Shown one piece after another: positions 25,101 through 35,969 of a DNA stretch of 64,000 bases. The translations under genes were made by a program, and so were the position numbers. The notes beneath the pieces were generated by a model. The model did not search any database and was not told the DNA's origin. It saw only the letters and a list, made by a program, of their open reading frames with translations. How positions within the stretch are numbered: position 1 is the stretch's first letter; every line of letters starts with the position of its first letter. Where the stretch lies: NCBI GenBank assembly GCA_036346355.1, contig CM070584.1, positions 28,056,039-28,120,038 on the forward strand, in the 5' to 3' direction. Origin of the DNA: Rhipidocladum racemiflorum (taxonomy: Eukaryota; Streptophyta; Magnoliopsida; Poales; Poaceae).

Positions 25101-27051
25101 AGCATGACACGTGTCAACACCTCATTGGTCCACGTGGATCCGCTGACGTCAGCACTGGCCGAGTCCCCCGATGACGTCAGCATGACACGTGGCACCACCC
25201 AGGTGCTGCCACGTGTCCTGGTCTACGGACGCGGTCCACGTACGCGGCTCGGTCCACGGTGGCACTGGTCCACCGGACCGGCGTCACTGATAGGCGAGCC
25301 CGCCCTGTCAGCAACCCCGTCCCCGCCCACGCGGGCGCGCCGGTTCGGCTTCCGCACACGTGGCTAGATCTCGGCCGTTGATTTGAAAATCAACGGCCCA
25401 GATCGGATCTGGCTTAACGCGTTATGGAAACTACATGACTGATCTGGACCGTTCGATCTTGATCGGACGGTCAAGATCCAATCTAATGTTTACAACGCGG
25501 CTAACCCTAGCCGTTCGATCTAGATCTAACGGTTGAGATTGGATCCAGTACGGTGCGGTTCTAGCTACGTGGCACAATCTAAGCCGTTGGATCTAGATCC
25601 AACGGTTGGAAATAGATCTGAGGATTAGAACGTGGATCTCACCGGGGGTGACGTGGACGATCCTGGGCCCTCAGATCTGGATCGGACGGTGGAGGGAGTT
25701 CGCAAGGCGGCGATGGCGCGCGGCGGAGCAGAGGTCACCGGAGACGAGGACGACGACACGCCCGACGGTGTTTGGGTGCGATTCCGGCGAAGTGAAAGGT
25801 CCCCTCCGATGCGTCTCAACCTTGCGGTTCCGGATCTGGGCTTAACGGCGGCGGAGGACGGCGGACGGCGGCGGAAACGTCGTAAAACCGCAGCGGAGAC
25901 CTAGCGCAACTACGGCGAGCTTGCGCGGGCAAACGGTGGCGGCTCAGGCGACGTGAGCTAGGGCTACGGGTGCGCGCGGAAGTCGGCTTCCCGGTGGCGG
26001 CGGCGGCGCTTTAAATAGGGCCCTCGGCGTCCGTGAAAATCGCGAAAACCGAGGCCCACACGGCTGCGGCGGCGGAATCCGAGTTTGATTCGGATTGGGG
26101 TGACGTGGCTCAACGTGAGCCGTTGGATCAAGATCCAACGGTGCGAGGGTTTGGGCTCGGGTCCGGCTTTCGGCGGGGCGGCTCGGCCGGGCTCGGAGTT
26201 GATGGCGTGGCGCGATCGTGGCCGTTGGATCTCGATCCAACGGTCACGCGCGTTAGGGTTTGGCGACTGGGCTCGACTGGAACGGCTGGCTCGGGTCGGA
26301 CTCGGGTCCGGTCGGATGAACAGTACAAACCAACTCGGTTTTTCCAGCGTTTAAATAATCCAATTAATTCCCAGAAATTCATTTAATTCATTAAAAATAG
26401 TAAAATACTCAGAAAAATTCTAGAAAATATTTTGGAGCATTTTGGACTCAAATAAAATATTTCCAACAAAATTTTATTTGCAAAGTTAAATTCTTTAATT
26501 ATTTCAAAAGGGAATAAATTCAAATAAATTCCAAATAAATTCCAGAAAATTCCAAAAATTCACCAAAGTATCAAATCTTATTCAAATTCATGAAAAGCAA
26601 AAATTTGGGGTGTTACAGCCCAAAATTCACGCATGCACGCATTCGGCCCACCTGTCACTACCGCGCGCCTCACTCGTCTTCACGTGCACTGTTCTCTAGT
26701 CCGAACGTCCCGCATGACATCCTTAACCACTAGGACCTCGATCCCTCCTTGAACCTAGTCCTGAACCTAGTTCCGGTCCCGTCATGGACCATGTTCGACC
26801 TCAAGCAACACCTACACATGAACAAACACAAAATCGTGTACGACCACAAGTCCACGACTTGACTCAAGATCAATCCATGCAACCACTCACATGAGCGCAT
26901 TGCATCAAGCAAAACAACTACCATGCTATCACAAGCATATCAATTAACCATCTAAAACAACACATGCACATGCACCACACATGCCATTAGCACAACCACT
27001 TTGCAATACCAAAATCATCATTAAGCTAATTTTTCAGCAAATGATTTCACA
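22167..27051 (-). repeat. 3' LTR of the Sirevirus-like element, split by a solo gypsy LTR
   Basis: The LTR begins TGTAGGATCGATATTTACTAG at 22167 and ends GATTTCACA at 27051. Removing the nested 23082-26617 insertion plus one target copy leaves about 1.34 kb. The first 546 bp align with 30903-31447. Confidence 0.85.
23082..26617 (-). mobile_element. Solo LTR of the same gypsy family (3,536 bp)
   Basis: It has the same ends as the full-length gypsy LTRs, TGTCGGGACCCG at 23082 and GGGGTGTTACA at 26617. A perfect target duplication GCCCA lies at 23077-23081 and 26618-26622, so it is a true solo LTR formed by LTR-LTR recombination. It is more diverged from the other two LTRs than they are from each other, mainly in the GC-rich part around 25100-25370. 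Confidence 0.93.
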
Positions 27052-27350
27052 ATCTCCCCCTTGATGAAAACATTGGCAACACCACTTAGAATTGAACATT
27101 TGCAATTGACATTCACTTCACAAGAAAAGTTTTTGAAATCAAAAAGTTTAAAATCAAAAGCCAAAGTGGAAAACACAAAATCTCCCCATTTGACAAATAT
27201 GCAAAGTGAAAAACTCCCCCTAAGTGAAAATAACAAAAATCTCCCCATAAGAAGAAAAATTTGAGTGAATGAATGAATATCATTTGTTCAGAACATGTGT
27301 ATGTGTAAAGCATGTATAAAGTTCTAAGTGACAAAATTCTCCCCCTTTGA
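27051..27350 (-). promoter_or_regulatory. Multiple polypurine tracts of the Sirevirus-like element
   Basis: The plus strand shows repeated CTCCCC words at about 27053 (ATCTCCCCCTT), 27181, 27212, 27241 and 27338 (TTCTCCCCCTTTGA). On the element strand these read as AAGGGGGAG-type tracts. The first abuts the 3' LTR and is the functional PPT position. Arrays like this are described for Sireviruses. Confidence 0.8.
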
Positions 27351-28880
27351 TAATGGATTCATCAAGAATACAAAAGAGAGAAAATAAAATCTTTTTTAGT
27401 TTTATCTTTTTTTTTGTATTTAGCATTATAAATCATCCACAAATGTTGCAAATTCATCACCAAGCCATGCTATAAAAAATACTTGCACCCTCAAATCTAC
27501 ACATAGACAATGTAGAGTAAGCATAACTAGAAATCAAGTACTATTAACGATTTTTTGCATGGCATGATCTCCCTTCCTCAACTACCTCAAAACCTAAAAT
27601 TTTTGTGCAAATCATTGATGCCTTTTTGTAAAGAAAAACTGATTTATTGATTGCAACAATAACAATTGCAAGGAATTATATGCACCATCAGCCTTATTTT
27701 TCAACCATGCCAAGCAATTAGCTTAAGGTTTCACGGTTTCGATCATACACAACCACTTCCAAGTTCATATCAAAGTGCAATGATAAGCAGTCTTGTAGAG
27801 AAGATAGTACATAACCTTGATCTTGCATTTATCAACAATCACTTTTTGAGCTTTAGCACTTTAACTTTGATAAATATAATATTTAGCACTTTTTGAGCAG
27901 GATCAAGATAGCCAAGAAAGTTCAACAATGATAAGATTTAATTTAAGTTGTCATTCCAATTAAATAGTCATGTCATAAACTACATCATATATGCATAAAC
28001 ATGAAGTTGCAATGACCTTGTAGCATAAACATGGTTTCAAATAACATATGTGTATCAAATACAATGCTCATTACTTTTTCATTGTTTTTCTATTTTTTTG
28101 TTTTTCATTTAAGAAACACACAAAAAATGTTATAAAATATTTCAAAGTTTTCACAAACTCCTCAAAGCAAACCTCTTAAAAACCATTTTCAAAATTGTCA
28201 CCCAATAGGATTAATTTTATAAACAAAAGTTTGAAAGAACAATCCTTCCAATAGGCAAACGAAAGAAATTTTCACCAAAAATCTATTAACTCCTCCTCAA
28301 ACGAATAACCAATGAAATCAAAAGAGAGGAGATGATATACATGTGTTTGAGTTATCATGGTAAATTTAGTTAAGCATAAGCATGAATTATAATAAATAAA
28401 TACTAAGCATGAAAAGGCATGATATAAGATATAACATTATTGAACATGCCATGGGATACATATGAGCATATGAACAAACATATCATCTCATACCACAATT
28501 AGATATCTGTGAATGTAAAAGACATGAGTGTATAAAATAGCTCACAAAGTAGGTGTAGAATTATCGCACATGCCTCTTGAAGGCCATCTCAAAGATGACA
28601 ACCATCCAAGTCTAGATCACATCTTACAAAAGACCAAGATCCTCTAAGCTTCTGTTCTCCAACCTGCATCTGAAAAACCTAAATAGCACTAGAAGATGTA
28701 GAGGCCTCGATACTGGGGTTAGAAATAAAACATTTAGGAATCCAGTACTGAGGCACAACGCACAACAGTAGGCACAACACAAGTATTCTTATGCACAAAA
28801 TCAGATTTAACATTTCTCGTGTTTCTAGCAACAAAAGGTGTTTGCTTCATCCTAGGCACATAATGAGAAGCAAAGTGTTC
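27351..28880 (-). other. Non-coding internal region of the Sirevirus-like element
   Basis: About 1.5 kb of AT-rich sequence lies between the PPT cluster and the end of gag. No frame resembles protease, integrase, RT or an envelope-like ORF. In an autonomous Sirevirus, pol would lie here, so it was deleted or never present in this subfamily. Confidence 0.6.
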
Positions 28881-30530
28881 CTATCTGAAATTAGATCTAG
28901 CCTTAGCCCTTTCTTTCTTCTGTTGTTTAGCTAGTCTAAAGCAAAAATCTACTATATTTCCATCTCTACCATAGTGAGTGCAATTGTACTTAACATAATG
29001 TTTAGCTTTAGAAGTAGAAGCATCATTTGCATTCATCATAGTAGAAGATAAAATTCCAGCTGACTTAAAAGCAATATTCTTAGGCTCATTGACAATTTCA
29101 AAGTTTTCACTTTCAAGTGCCTTAACAACAGTGGGAGCATTTGATTTAAGATGAGCATAAGAATCAAAACCTAAACCTTTCTTATTTGAGCTTACCTTAG
29201 ATTGGTCCAAAATCTTGTTCAAATTTTTCATTCCTTTAGTGAACTGTTCTAAGGAATCTTACAAGTAATCAACTTTACGAGAAAGCATGAGACAATTATT
29301 GCAAGGAATATCAACTTTTCCTTTTTTATTTGCGACAAGTAGAGCATGAAAGAACCTCATGTGTGAGCGAAGCATTGGTCATTTGAGAAACTCTACTATT
29401 AGCATCATGCAACTTCAATTGTAGTGTAGAACATTTAGAACAAGGAGTTGAATCATGCAAATCATCAGTGGAACAGCTAGCATCTTTAGCATATTTCTCA
29501 TTTTTCTCATTCTGATGTAACAAGAAAGCATGTTCTTTCCTGAGCAAGGTGAGCTCATTGTAAACTAAGTCACATGATTTGCAAGCATCGTCATCCGGAA
29601 TCAAAGATTTAAGTCTAACAATTTCAGCATTCAATGATTCCACAAGAATATCATGTTTCTAATTTTTCTATCACGTTTGTCGAGCAATTTACCAAGACGT
29701 GCAACAACTATCGCTAATTCATCGTAAGAAGGTTCTACCTCATTGAAGTCGCTGTCATGATCGTTCTTGGTGAAGCTTTCATTGCTTTTAGCCATGAGAC
29801 ACAACCTTGTCAATTCATGCTTGCTTGGATTTGTTGTGTCATCTTCACTGCTCTCTGAATCCACATCACTCAAATTTACTTGTTCAAGAGCAGAAAGAAC
29901 CCGGTGGACAACTTTGCGATTGATGAAGCTCTTCTTTTTTCTATCACTTGGAGAGAACTTCGTCTCTTTTCTTTTGTCATTGTCCTTCTCCTCTTTTGAT
30001 GCTTTACCTGCAAGTTTAGGACAATTTGGATGAATATGGTCAAGATCACCACACTCATAGCATCTTGGAAGACCACCACTAACTCTTTTTCTCATTCTCA
30101 CATTTTGCAAAGTTTTGTTAAAGCGAGAAGAGAGTAGTGACAAGTCTTCTTCTAGAAATTGCTCAATCTGTTCATCGGTTAGTGAAGACAAGAAAGATAA
30201 AGCAAAACTTCAAGAAGCATTATTATGAGACTTGCTAGATTGGGAGGTCAATGCAATTGATTTATGATCATTGTTCCTAGCAAGAACATCCAATTCATGA
30301 GTTTTCAACTTAGAATAAAGAACATCTAGTGTAAGTGTACTCATGACAGTTGATTCTCTAATAGATGTTACTTTCATCTCCCAAACTGATATGTCTAAAG
30401 CACCAAGTAGTTGTCTAGCATTTGAAGCATCAGTGTAGCTAACTCCAACAACACGTATATTGCTAAGAATTTTATTAAAACGTGCAAAGAAATCATCTAA
30501 TGATTCACCAGGTTTCATCTCAAAATGCAT
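28881..30530 (-). pseudogene. Sirevirus-like gag in four frame-shifted pieces
   Basis: Reading from 30530 downward: a capsid-like piece with MKPGESLDDFFARFNKIL and ARQLLGALDISVWEMK (30210-30530), then a Lys/Ser-rich piece with the zinc knuckle CYECGDLDHIHPNC (29631-30191), then a coiled-coil-like piece (29326-29643), and a piece with a second, altered knuckle around YNCTHYGRDGNIVDFC (28881-29231). The order and motifs fit the long gag of Sireviruses. Stops separate the pieces and the true start lies further upstream (30540-30870). Confidence 0.8.
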
Positions 30531-30887
30531 ATATTCTTTCTTATAAATATCTTGATGTACCTCTTTGACAGTATTAGAACCCTCATGGTAATCACAAAGA
30601 GATTTCCATACCTCATATACGGATCAAAGATGAACCACTCGATCAAAGTCACTGCATCCTAAGCCTTGGATGATCAAGTTGCGCACCTTACTATTTGCTT
30701 CAACATGTGCGCGATTTGCTTCGTTGACGTTGTCATTCTCAGGGACTTCGTATGGCTTGTAAACCTTCTTCCAAATTGTGAAGCCCTACACCTAGATGAA
30801 TGACTCCATCTTTGCTTTCCAAAACTGAAAATCAACACCATCCAAAACACAAGGTTTTGTCGTATACCTATCCATTGCTATAATTTC

Positions 30888-30901
30888 TAATCAGATACCA
30901 C
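30888..30901 (-). promoter_or_regulatory. Primer binding site of the Sirevirus-like element
   Basis: Plus-strand TCAGATACCACTTG reads TGGTATCTGA on the element strand, beginning 2 bp after the 5' LTR end. It matches the initiator-tRNA-Met type site for the first 7 bases and then diverges. Confidence 0.7.
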
Positions 30902-30902
30902 T

Positions 30903-32648
30903 TGTAGGATAAATATTTACTAGTATAGCAATCAGAGGGCGGTGAATGATTGCGCAGAAGCTAAAATGAAATTTTTGATCTACTAAAAATTCACCCCAAT
31001 TCGGAATCAAATAATTGCTTCGTATTCAACAAAAATAGAGTAGATGCATTCAGTAAAATGCGAATTCCTGGAGATCCACAGTTGGATTGAGCTAAAATTT
31101 TAACATAAAAAACTAGATTCCAATATGAATCTAACAAAAAAAGAATCAGCTCGATCGGACTTACGGATCAAAAGCTATGAACTTCACAAGCTTGCTGTGA
31201 TAGATTATGCCGAGAATAGATCTAACCTTAATTACTGAAAATCCAACCATTGAATTGACGTGAAATTTAAACTGTAGAAACTAGATTCAATTTTGAAACT
31301 AACCTAATAAGAATCAGCTCAATCGGATCTACAGATTAAAAGTTATAAGCTTCGCAAGTTTACTATATCAATAATGATGAGAATTGATTAAACCCTAATT
31401 TCGTGATTAAACAAAAGCTACAAAAGATTAACCAACAAAACTTTGAGTGTGACACTACGGAAAGTCGTGACATTATGAAATGTGAAATTGGAGATTAAAA
31501 CTTTAAGGTATGAGGTTTAATCGCGTTTTCGGAAGTTTGGGCCTAGCGGGAGCTAGTTGAGCCTTAGGGGGATGAATTGGGCCGTCGGTGGGGGGTTATT
31601 TGGGCCCATGAGGGAGGGAAACCAGCAAGGGGGCGCCTCCACCTCTCCCCATGCGCCCCACTCCCCTCTCCCTGAACCCTAGCCGCCACCCACTCCCTCT
31701 CCCTCTCCCTTTCCCTCTCCCATGCACCTCCACCTCCACCTCCACCTCCCTAGCCGGCCCTAGGTGATATCCACACCCATCCCTCGCTGCCACGGTATCC
31801 CCTCCGTTGATCTCCACGTTGCGAAGGCTTGCGACCGAGAGGATCCGAAGATTGAAGGGAGTTCGTGGCCGGGAGAGGAGTTTTCGACGTTCGTCATTCG
31901 TCGGGCGAAGGTATGGCTATGGGTGATCCTTGGGGATGGACTAGGTGCTGTGATAGGGGATGTTTTGATGCTTTTAGATCGAGAGGTGGTGCTGTGATTG
32001 GGTAGATTGGATGAAAACTAGAGATTGCATAGTTCTCTATTTCGGGCAGATTGGGCACACGACCTAGGGTTTGAGTTTTCGCAATTTTAAATTCGGAATT
32101 TCGTCATACTCCTGTTGAAGAAGTTGTAGGTAATTCAATTACCTTTAATTGGACACCAAGAACGTCCAATTCCGCCCAGCCGTTTGAAAGTTATGGCTAT
32201 TTTACTGAATGTATTCAAAACTATGATGAGATTGGAACAGATTACGTTGTTCTGTAGATTAAACAATTTTAGAGGCCGAATCAGCTTTTCTCAATACTTA
32301 GAAAAAGCTAGGAAATTTCCTAATCTTCGAGAAAATGTACTCGTTCATTTGATTTGGAGTTGCTAAGCCCGAGATATGGCCTTCCGAATGCTGCTGTCCC
32401 GTTGGACAGATTCTCTGTTTTTCGGTTTTGGGAGTAGTTTGCGAAGTCAGGGTAGATGAGCGATTGTGTACTGTTTTGTGGGCACGTTTTGAGTGTGTGG
32501 TATCCATGTGCAGGTGGTGTGACCCCGGGAGTGCCCTCATCCTCTCGCCAATCCGTCACCCGCGGTTAAGGCAAGTGTATTGGAATGGGTATCGTGTTGT
32601 ATGTTGCTAGTCCATCATTAAGCCAATTTTTCAGCATATGATTTCACA
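30903..32648 (-). repeat. 5' LTR of the Sirevirus-like element, internally replaced
   Basis: It starts TGTAGGATAAATATTTACTAG at 30903 and ends GATTTCACA at 32648. Positions 30903-31447 match 22167-22712, and 32613-32648 match 27016-27051. The middle of the LTR is absent and 31448-32612 stands in its place. Confidence 0.8.
31448..32612 (+). repeat. Probable partial LTR inside the Sirevirus-like 5' LTR
   Basis: The insert begins TGTGACACTACGG, a common gypsy LTR start, has a CT-rich leader-like section with AACCCTAGC at 31670-31760, and a U5-like end region. No matching CA end or target duplication is visible on the right, so it appears truncated. It has no coding potential I can support. Confidence 0.45.
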
Positions 32649-33992
32649 ATTAGTAGATGACTACACGAGATATATGTGATTATCTCTAATCAGCAGCAAA
32701 GATGAAGTGTTTAAAAGGATCAAAATTGCAGCTGAGATGGAGAAGAACCTCAAGCTGAAAGCTTTGTGCACTGACTGCGGTGGTGAGTTCATCTCGAATG
32801 AGTTCAAAAGTTATTGCGAGTTGTTGGGAATTAGGCGTTATCTCACGACGCCTTATTCTCCCCAACAAAACGGAGTGGTCAAGAGGAGAAACCAAACGGT
32901 GGTTGGCACAGCGAGGAGCTTAATGAAGAGCATGGGAGTCCCAGGGAGTTTTTGGGAGTAGTATCTACTACTGTCTACCTTTTGAATAGAGCTCTAACAA
33001 AGATTGTCATCGACAAAACTCCTTATGAGGCCTTCTAAGCCTAGTGTTGAACACCTTCGTACCTTTGGTTGCATGGTACATGTGAAGGTGGTGACACCAC
33101 ATCTTCCCAAACTAGTAGATCAATGCAAGCAAATGGTATTTATTGGTTATGATCCAAATACAAAGGGCTATGGATGTTCGACCTTGCAACATATCGAGTT
33201 GTAGTGACTCATGATGCAGTATTTGAGGAGGAGAAGAAGTGGGAGTGGAATAGAATGCCCGCTACAGAGGCAAACTGTTAAACAATACCCTCACCATGCA
33301 TTACTTTCCTGTTTCTGGTACAGAACATAGGGAGACTACATATACCATGATGCGTGAAGGGCAGATTGGATGCAGTGATTCCAGTACTGCATCCTTTAGT
33401 TCGGCAATTAATCCATCAGGTGCGCTGAGCATGCCATCCACTGTGTACACCAGCAGCAACCTTGGAAGCACCCGCCTCATCCGAAGCTTTGCTTCCTCTG
33501 GTGTCCAACGAGAGTTTTTTAGAAGCACGATGGCGGGAGCGCAGCATAAAGAGCCTGTATGATGCCACATCCCCAATCGAGTTGGAATTATCTAGACTCT
33601 ATTTGTTGGGTGAGGAGGAGCCCACAAGTTATATATGAAGAAGTCAGAGGTGTGCTGGCTTGGAGAAAAACAATGGACGATGAGATATTTTCCATCGAAG
33701 AAAATGGAACATGGGAGCTTGTTCCATTGCACAACGGTTACAAACCAATAGGTTTGAAGTCTCTGTATAAATTAAAGAAGGACACTCGAGGCACCATCTT
33801 AAGTCACCAGGCGAGGTTAGTAGCAAAGGGTTACAACGAGATATTGATTTTGATGAGGTCTTTGCTCCTGTTGATTGGCTAGAAACAGTCCGATTGTTCA
33901 TTGCTATTGCAGCACAAAATCAATGGAAGATACATCACATGGATTTTAAGTCGGCTTTTCTCAATGGTGATTTGGAAGAAGAGGTCTATGCG
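32649..33992 (+). pseudogene. Old copia element: integrase core and start of reverse transcriptase
   Basis: Integrase continues from the split frame with DDYTRYM, then LCTDCGGEFISNEF, YSPQQNGVVKRRNQ and ARSLMKSMGVPGSFW. Later pieces show FGCMVHVKV and VFIGYDPNTKGY. The RT start is seen as WRKTMDDEIFSIEENGTWELV, then HQARLVAKGY, and finally HMDFKSAFLNGDLEEEVY. Several frame changes and stops occur (about 32690, 32959, 33200, 33590). The sequence leaves copia homology at about 33992. Confidence 0.85.
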
Positions 33993-34000
33993 ATTCACTG

Positions 34001-34289
34001 AGAGCATCTCCAAGAGGGGTTTTAAATATGATCCTAATTTGAATTATAGGGCTTTTGGGGAAAAGATTAACTCCAGCAATAACCCTAAATTGTTAAAATT
34101 TAGCAAATTGTTTTAGGGCCCCTAGGAGAGTAGCTATATTTAGCAACTTTGTGATTGAGCCCTATCTTCGTTGGGTTTTAGGGCCTAATTGCTGGAGTGA
34201 ATATTTCGTTGGAACTCTAAATCTAATTAGTTGGGGTCCTAAATTAAAGTTTAAGGCTCATTTTTAAGGCTCTCTCTTGGAGATGCTCT
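34001..34289. mobile_element. MITE with 15-bp terminal inverted repeats
   Basis: AGAGCATCTCCAAGA at 34001-34015 is matched by TCTTGGAGATGCTCT at 34275-34289. The 289-bp AT-rich interior has further inverted words (TTTAGGGC/GCCCTA). No clear target duplication is seen, so the superfamily is undetermined. It sits at the junction where the copia element breaks off. Confidence 0.8.
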
Positions 34290-35098
34290 GAAGTGGTTTT
34301 GGTCTTATAAACTCGCAAAATGTCGGTGCTGGCATGTGAGCTAATGTTTGGAAAGCTCTCACTGCAAAATCTGTTTGAGGATTACTTCCATCAAGCTGGG
34401 ACTTTGACATCAAGTATTATGCTGAAGCCACTGGAAGAACCTCATGTTGATTTGATTGCCACTGTATCTTGTCAAACATAAATTGTCTTACTATACAGTT
34501 TGATTTTGTTGCATCATATTCTTTCAGGAGTATTGTTTGTCTATACTTGATAGCAAACTAGGATTTGTGGTAACCGATGGTGCTTTCTTATAGTTGATGC
34601 TTTCTACTACTTCACGTTGCTAGCATTTTGGCCCACTTCTTGTTTCTCTTTTGTTCAAAGGAGCATTAATTCATATCTCTATTTGTCATTAGCATTTCAT
34701 GGTTCTTATAAAATCCAATGGCCTACTGGCCTCTTTTCTGTATGTCAAGAAAATCTAGAAAACCAAGATTTTTTTTAAAAAAAAAGGATTCCCTCTGCCC
34801 ATTTTTTACTTGCTATATCAATTATAATAACATAGTATCGCCATTGGATGTTACATTTTGGCACGAGCCAAGGTCCAATGGCCCACTAGGTAACATGATC
34901 TTCACAATGTATAAGTAATAAATTAATTGAGATTGCTTGCATTGGTTCATGTCTCCCATGTATTTTCTAATATTTCCAGATAACGCTGTTGGTGCAATCA
35001 CATGTACATAAAGCCATTAACTTCCTGTAGTCCTGTAGAATGGTTATAGGTCCTGTATTTGGAGTGATAATTTATTCTTATTCGATGCGTTGCATTAG
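34290..35098 (+). other. Unassigned sequence upstream of reticulon exons
   Basis: No clean exon can be proved. A short stretch at about 34395-34435 reads SSWDFDIKYYAEATGRTS in one frame, between stops, and may be an old coding fragment of an unidentified protein. The sequence A|TCTCTATTTG at 34675/34676 weakly resembles a Helitron 5' end (two mismatches). Confidence 0.3.
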
Positions 35099-35633
35099 AA
35101 AATATTAAAGATGTTGCTGTGAACATTGCACTAGCTTTGCATACCAACATCAGCCAAGCACTTGTATCGCTGCAGGAGATTGCTCTAGGGCATGACCTGA
35201 AGAAGTTTCTAGGCGTATATTTCTACTAAAAGAGTCAATTTTGATATTATTTTCACTGATAATTTAATAGTTTATTCTGTTTGACTATTTGCTGTTACTT
35301 TGTTTTCAGGTGATCGTTTCTCTCTGGATTCTTTCTAAATTTGGAAGCTTCTATGATTTCCTGACCCTCATATATGTTGGTAATGAGTTTTTAATCTCTT
35401 ACAACCCTCTTGGCGTGCCTGTGATTCTTTAAATTCCCAATCCAGTTAATTAAATAGCATAAGTTTGCCAAGCAGCTGTCTTGATGCTCCACACGGTGCC
35501 GATCCTACACCAGAACATTAAGGTGGACCATTTTTTGGAGAAGGCGCGCGTCGAGCTCTGCAAGCGGTACGAGGTCCTCGACGCCAAATTCCTGAGCAAG
35601 ATACCCAGGGGTCCAACAAAAGACAAGAAGTAG
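35099..35633 (+). pseudogene. Reticulon-like protein, C-terminal three exons (gene fragment)
   Basis: Three exons with canonical splice sites keep one reading frame: 35099-35214 (donor GGC|GTATAT), 35310-35379 (acceptor TTTTCAG, donor TTG|GTAATG) and 35476-35633 (acceptor AAGCAG, ending in TAG). The protein carries the reticulon homology domain end: SLQEIALGHDLKKFLG, then VIVSLWILSKFGSFYDFLTL (a hydrophobic hairpin) and the C-terminus SKIPRGPTKDKK. Reticulons shape tubular endoplasmic reticulum and end with just this KIPRGP..KDKK tail. The first hydrophobic hairpin and N-terminal exons are absent upstream. With a Helitron 3' end 325 bp downstream, the likely reading is a Helitron-captured fragment; a 5'-truncated native gene is the alternative. 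Confidence 0.75.
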
Positions 35634-35930
35634 AACTAGAACAGAAACCAGATCACCCTGGAACTCGCCTTGGGACGGTTGGCATCTAGCATCTTACACT
35701 ACAATACTACATGCACCACGACTTGGTTTGGCTCCGGTTGGTGCATATATGGCTTGTTTGTAGATTGTGTAGCAAATGGTTGTCTAACATGGTTGATCAC
35801 GTATACAAGGAAAATCAAATTATTCTGTATTCACACTATAGAATTTGTATTATCATTTATTTGGGATTCGTTGTAATGCACGGGTGCTTAGAGTAATGAT
35901 TGATGATACGTATTATTCTTTTTAGGAATC

Positions 35931-35958
35931 TCGTTGCAACGCACAGGCACTTTACTAG
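35931..35958 (+). mobile_element. Helitron 3' terminus downstream of the reticulon fragment
   Basis: CGTTGCAACGCACAGGCAC followed by TTTACTAG, with T next, matches the terminal motif of grass Helitrons (CGTnRYAAnGCACGGGCA...CTAG|T). A decayed second copy of the motif lies at 35869-35893. The 5' end was not found with confidence; 34676 is a weak candidate. Confidence 0.65.
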
Positions 35959-35969
35959 TAACTTTTCAA

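Larger units (their letters stand above)
22167..32648 (-). mobile_element. Non-autonomous Sirevirus-like copia element with gag only
   Basis: Matching LTR ends lie at 22167-27051 and 30903-32648. A 5-bp target duplication with one mismatch, TTTAG at 22162-22166 and ATTAG at 32649-32653, lies in the copia integrase frame, which continues correctly on both sides (RYFLFLV, then DDYTRY). The internal region (27052-30902) holds a PBS, gag pieces on the minus strand and a cluster of polypurine motifs, but no protease, integrase or RT. Both LTRs carry later insertions. The repeated AAGGGGGAG-type tracts are a known hallmark of Sireviruses. Confidence 0.82.
6955..33992 (+). mobile_element. Old copia LTR retrotransposon (host of nested insertions), 3'-truncated
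   Basis: One copia element in plus orientation is read in three pieces: 6955-8216 (5' LTR, PBS, gag), 21199-22166 (zinc knuckle, protease, integrase start) and 32649-33992 (integrase core to the start of reverse transcriptase). The pieces join in order across two insertions whose target duplications are visible. Coding sequence has many stops. The element breaks off inside the RT domain near 33992, just before a MITE. The rest of RT, RNase H and the 3' LTR were not found, so no outer target duplication can be tested. The left LTR edge (TGTTGTGTTAATC) is approximate. Confidence 0.8.

Noticed and set aside
34676..34690. Helitron 5' end candidate A|TCTCTATTTG
   Set aside because: Two mismatches to the expected terminus in ten bases; kept only as a weak candidate, not annotated.
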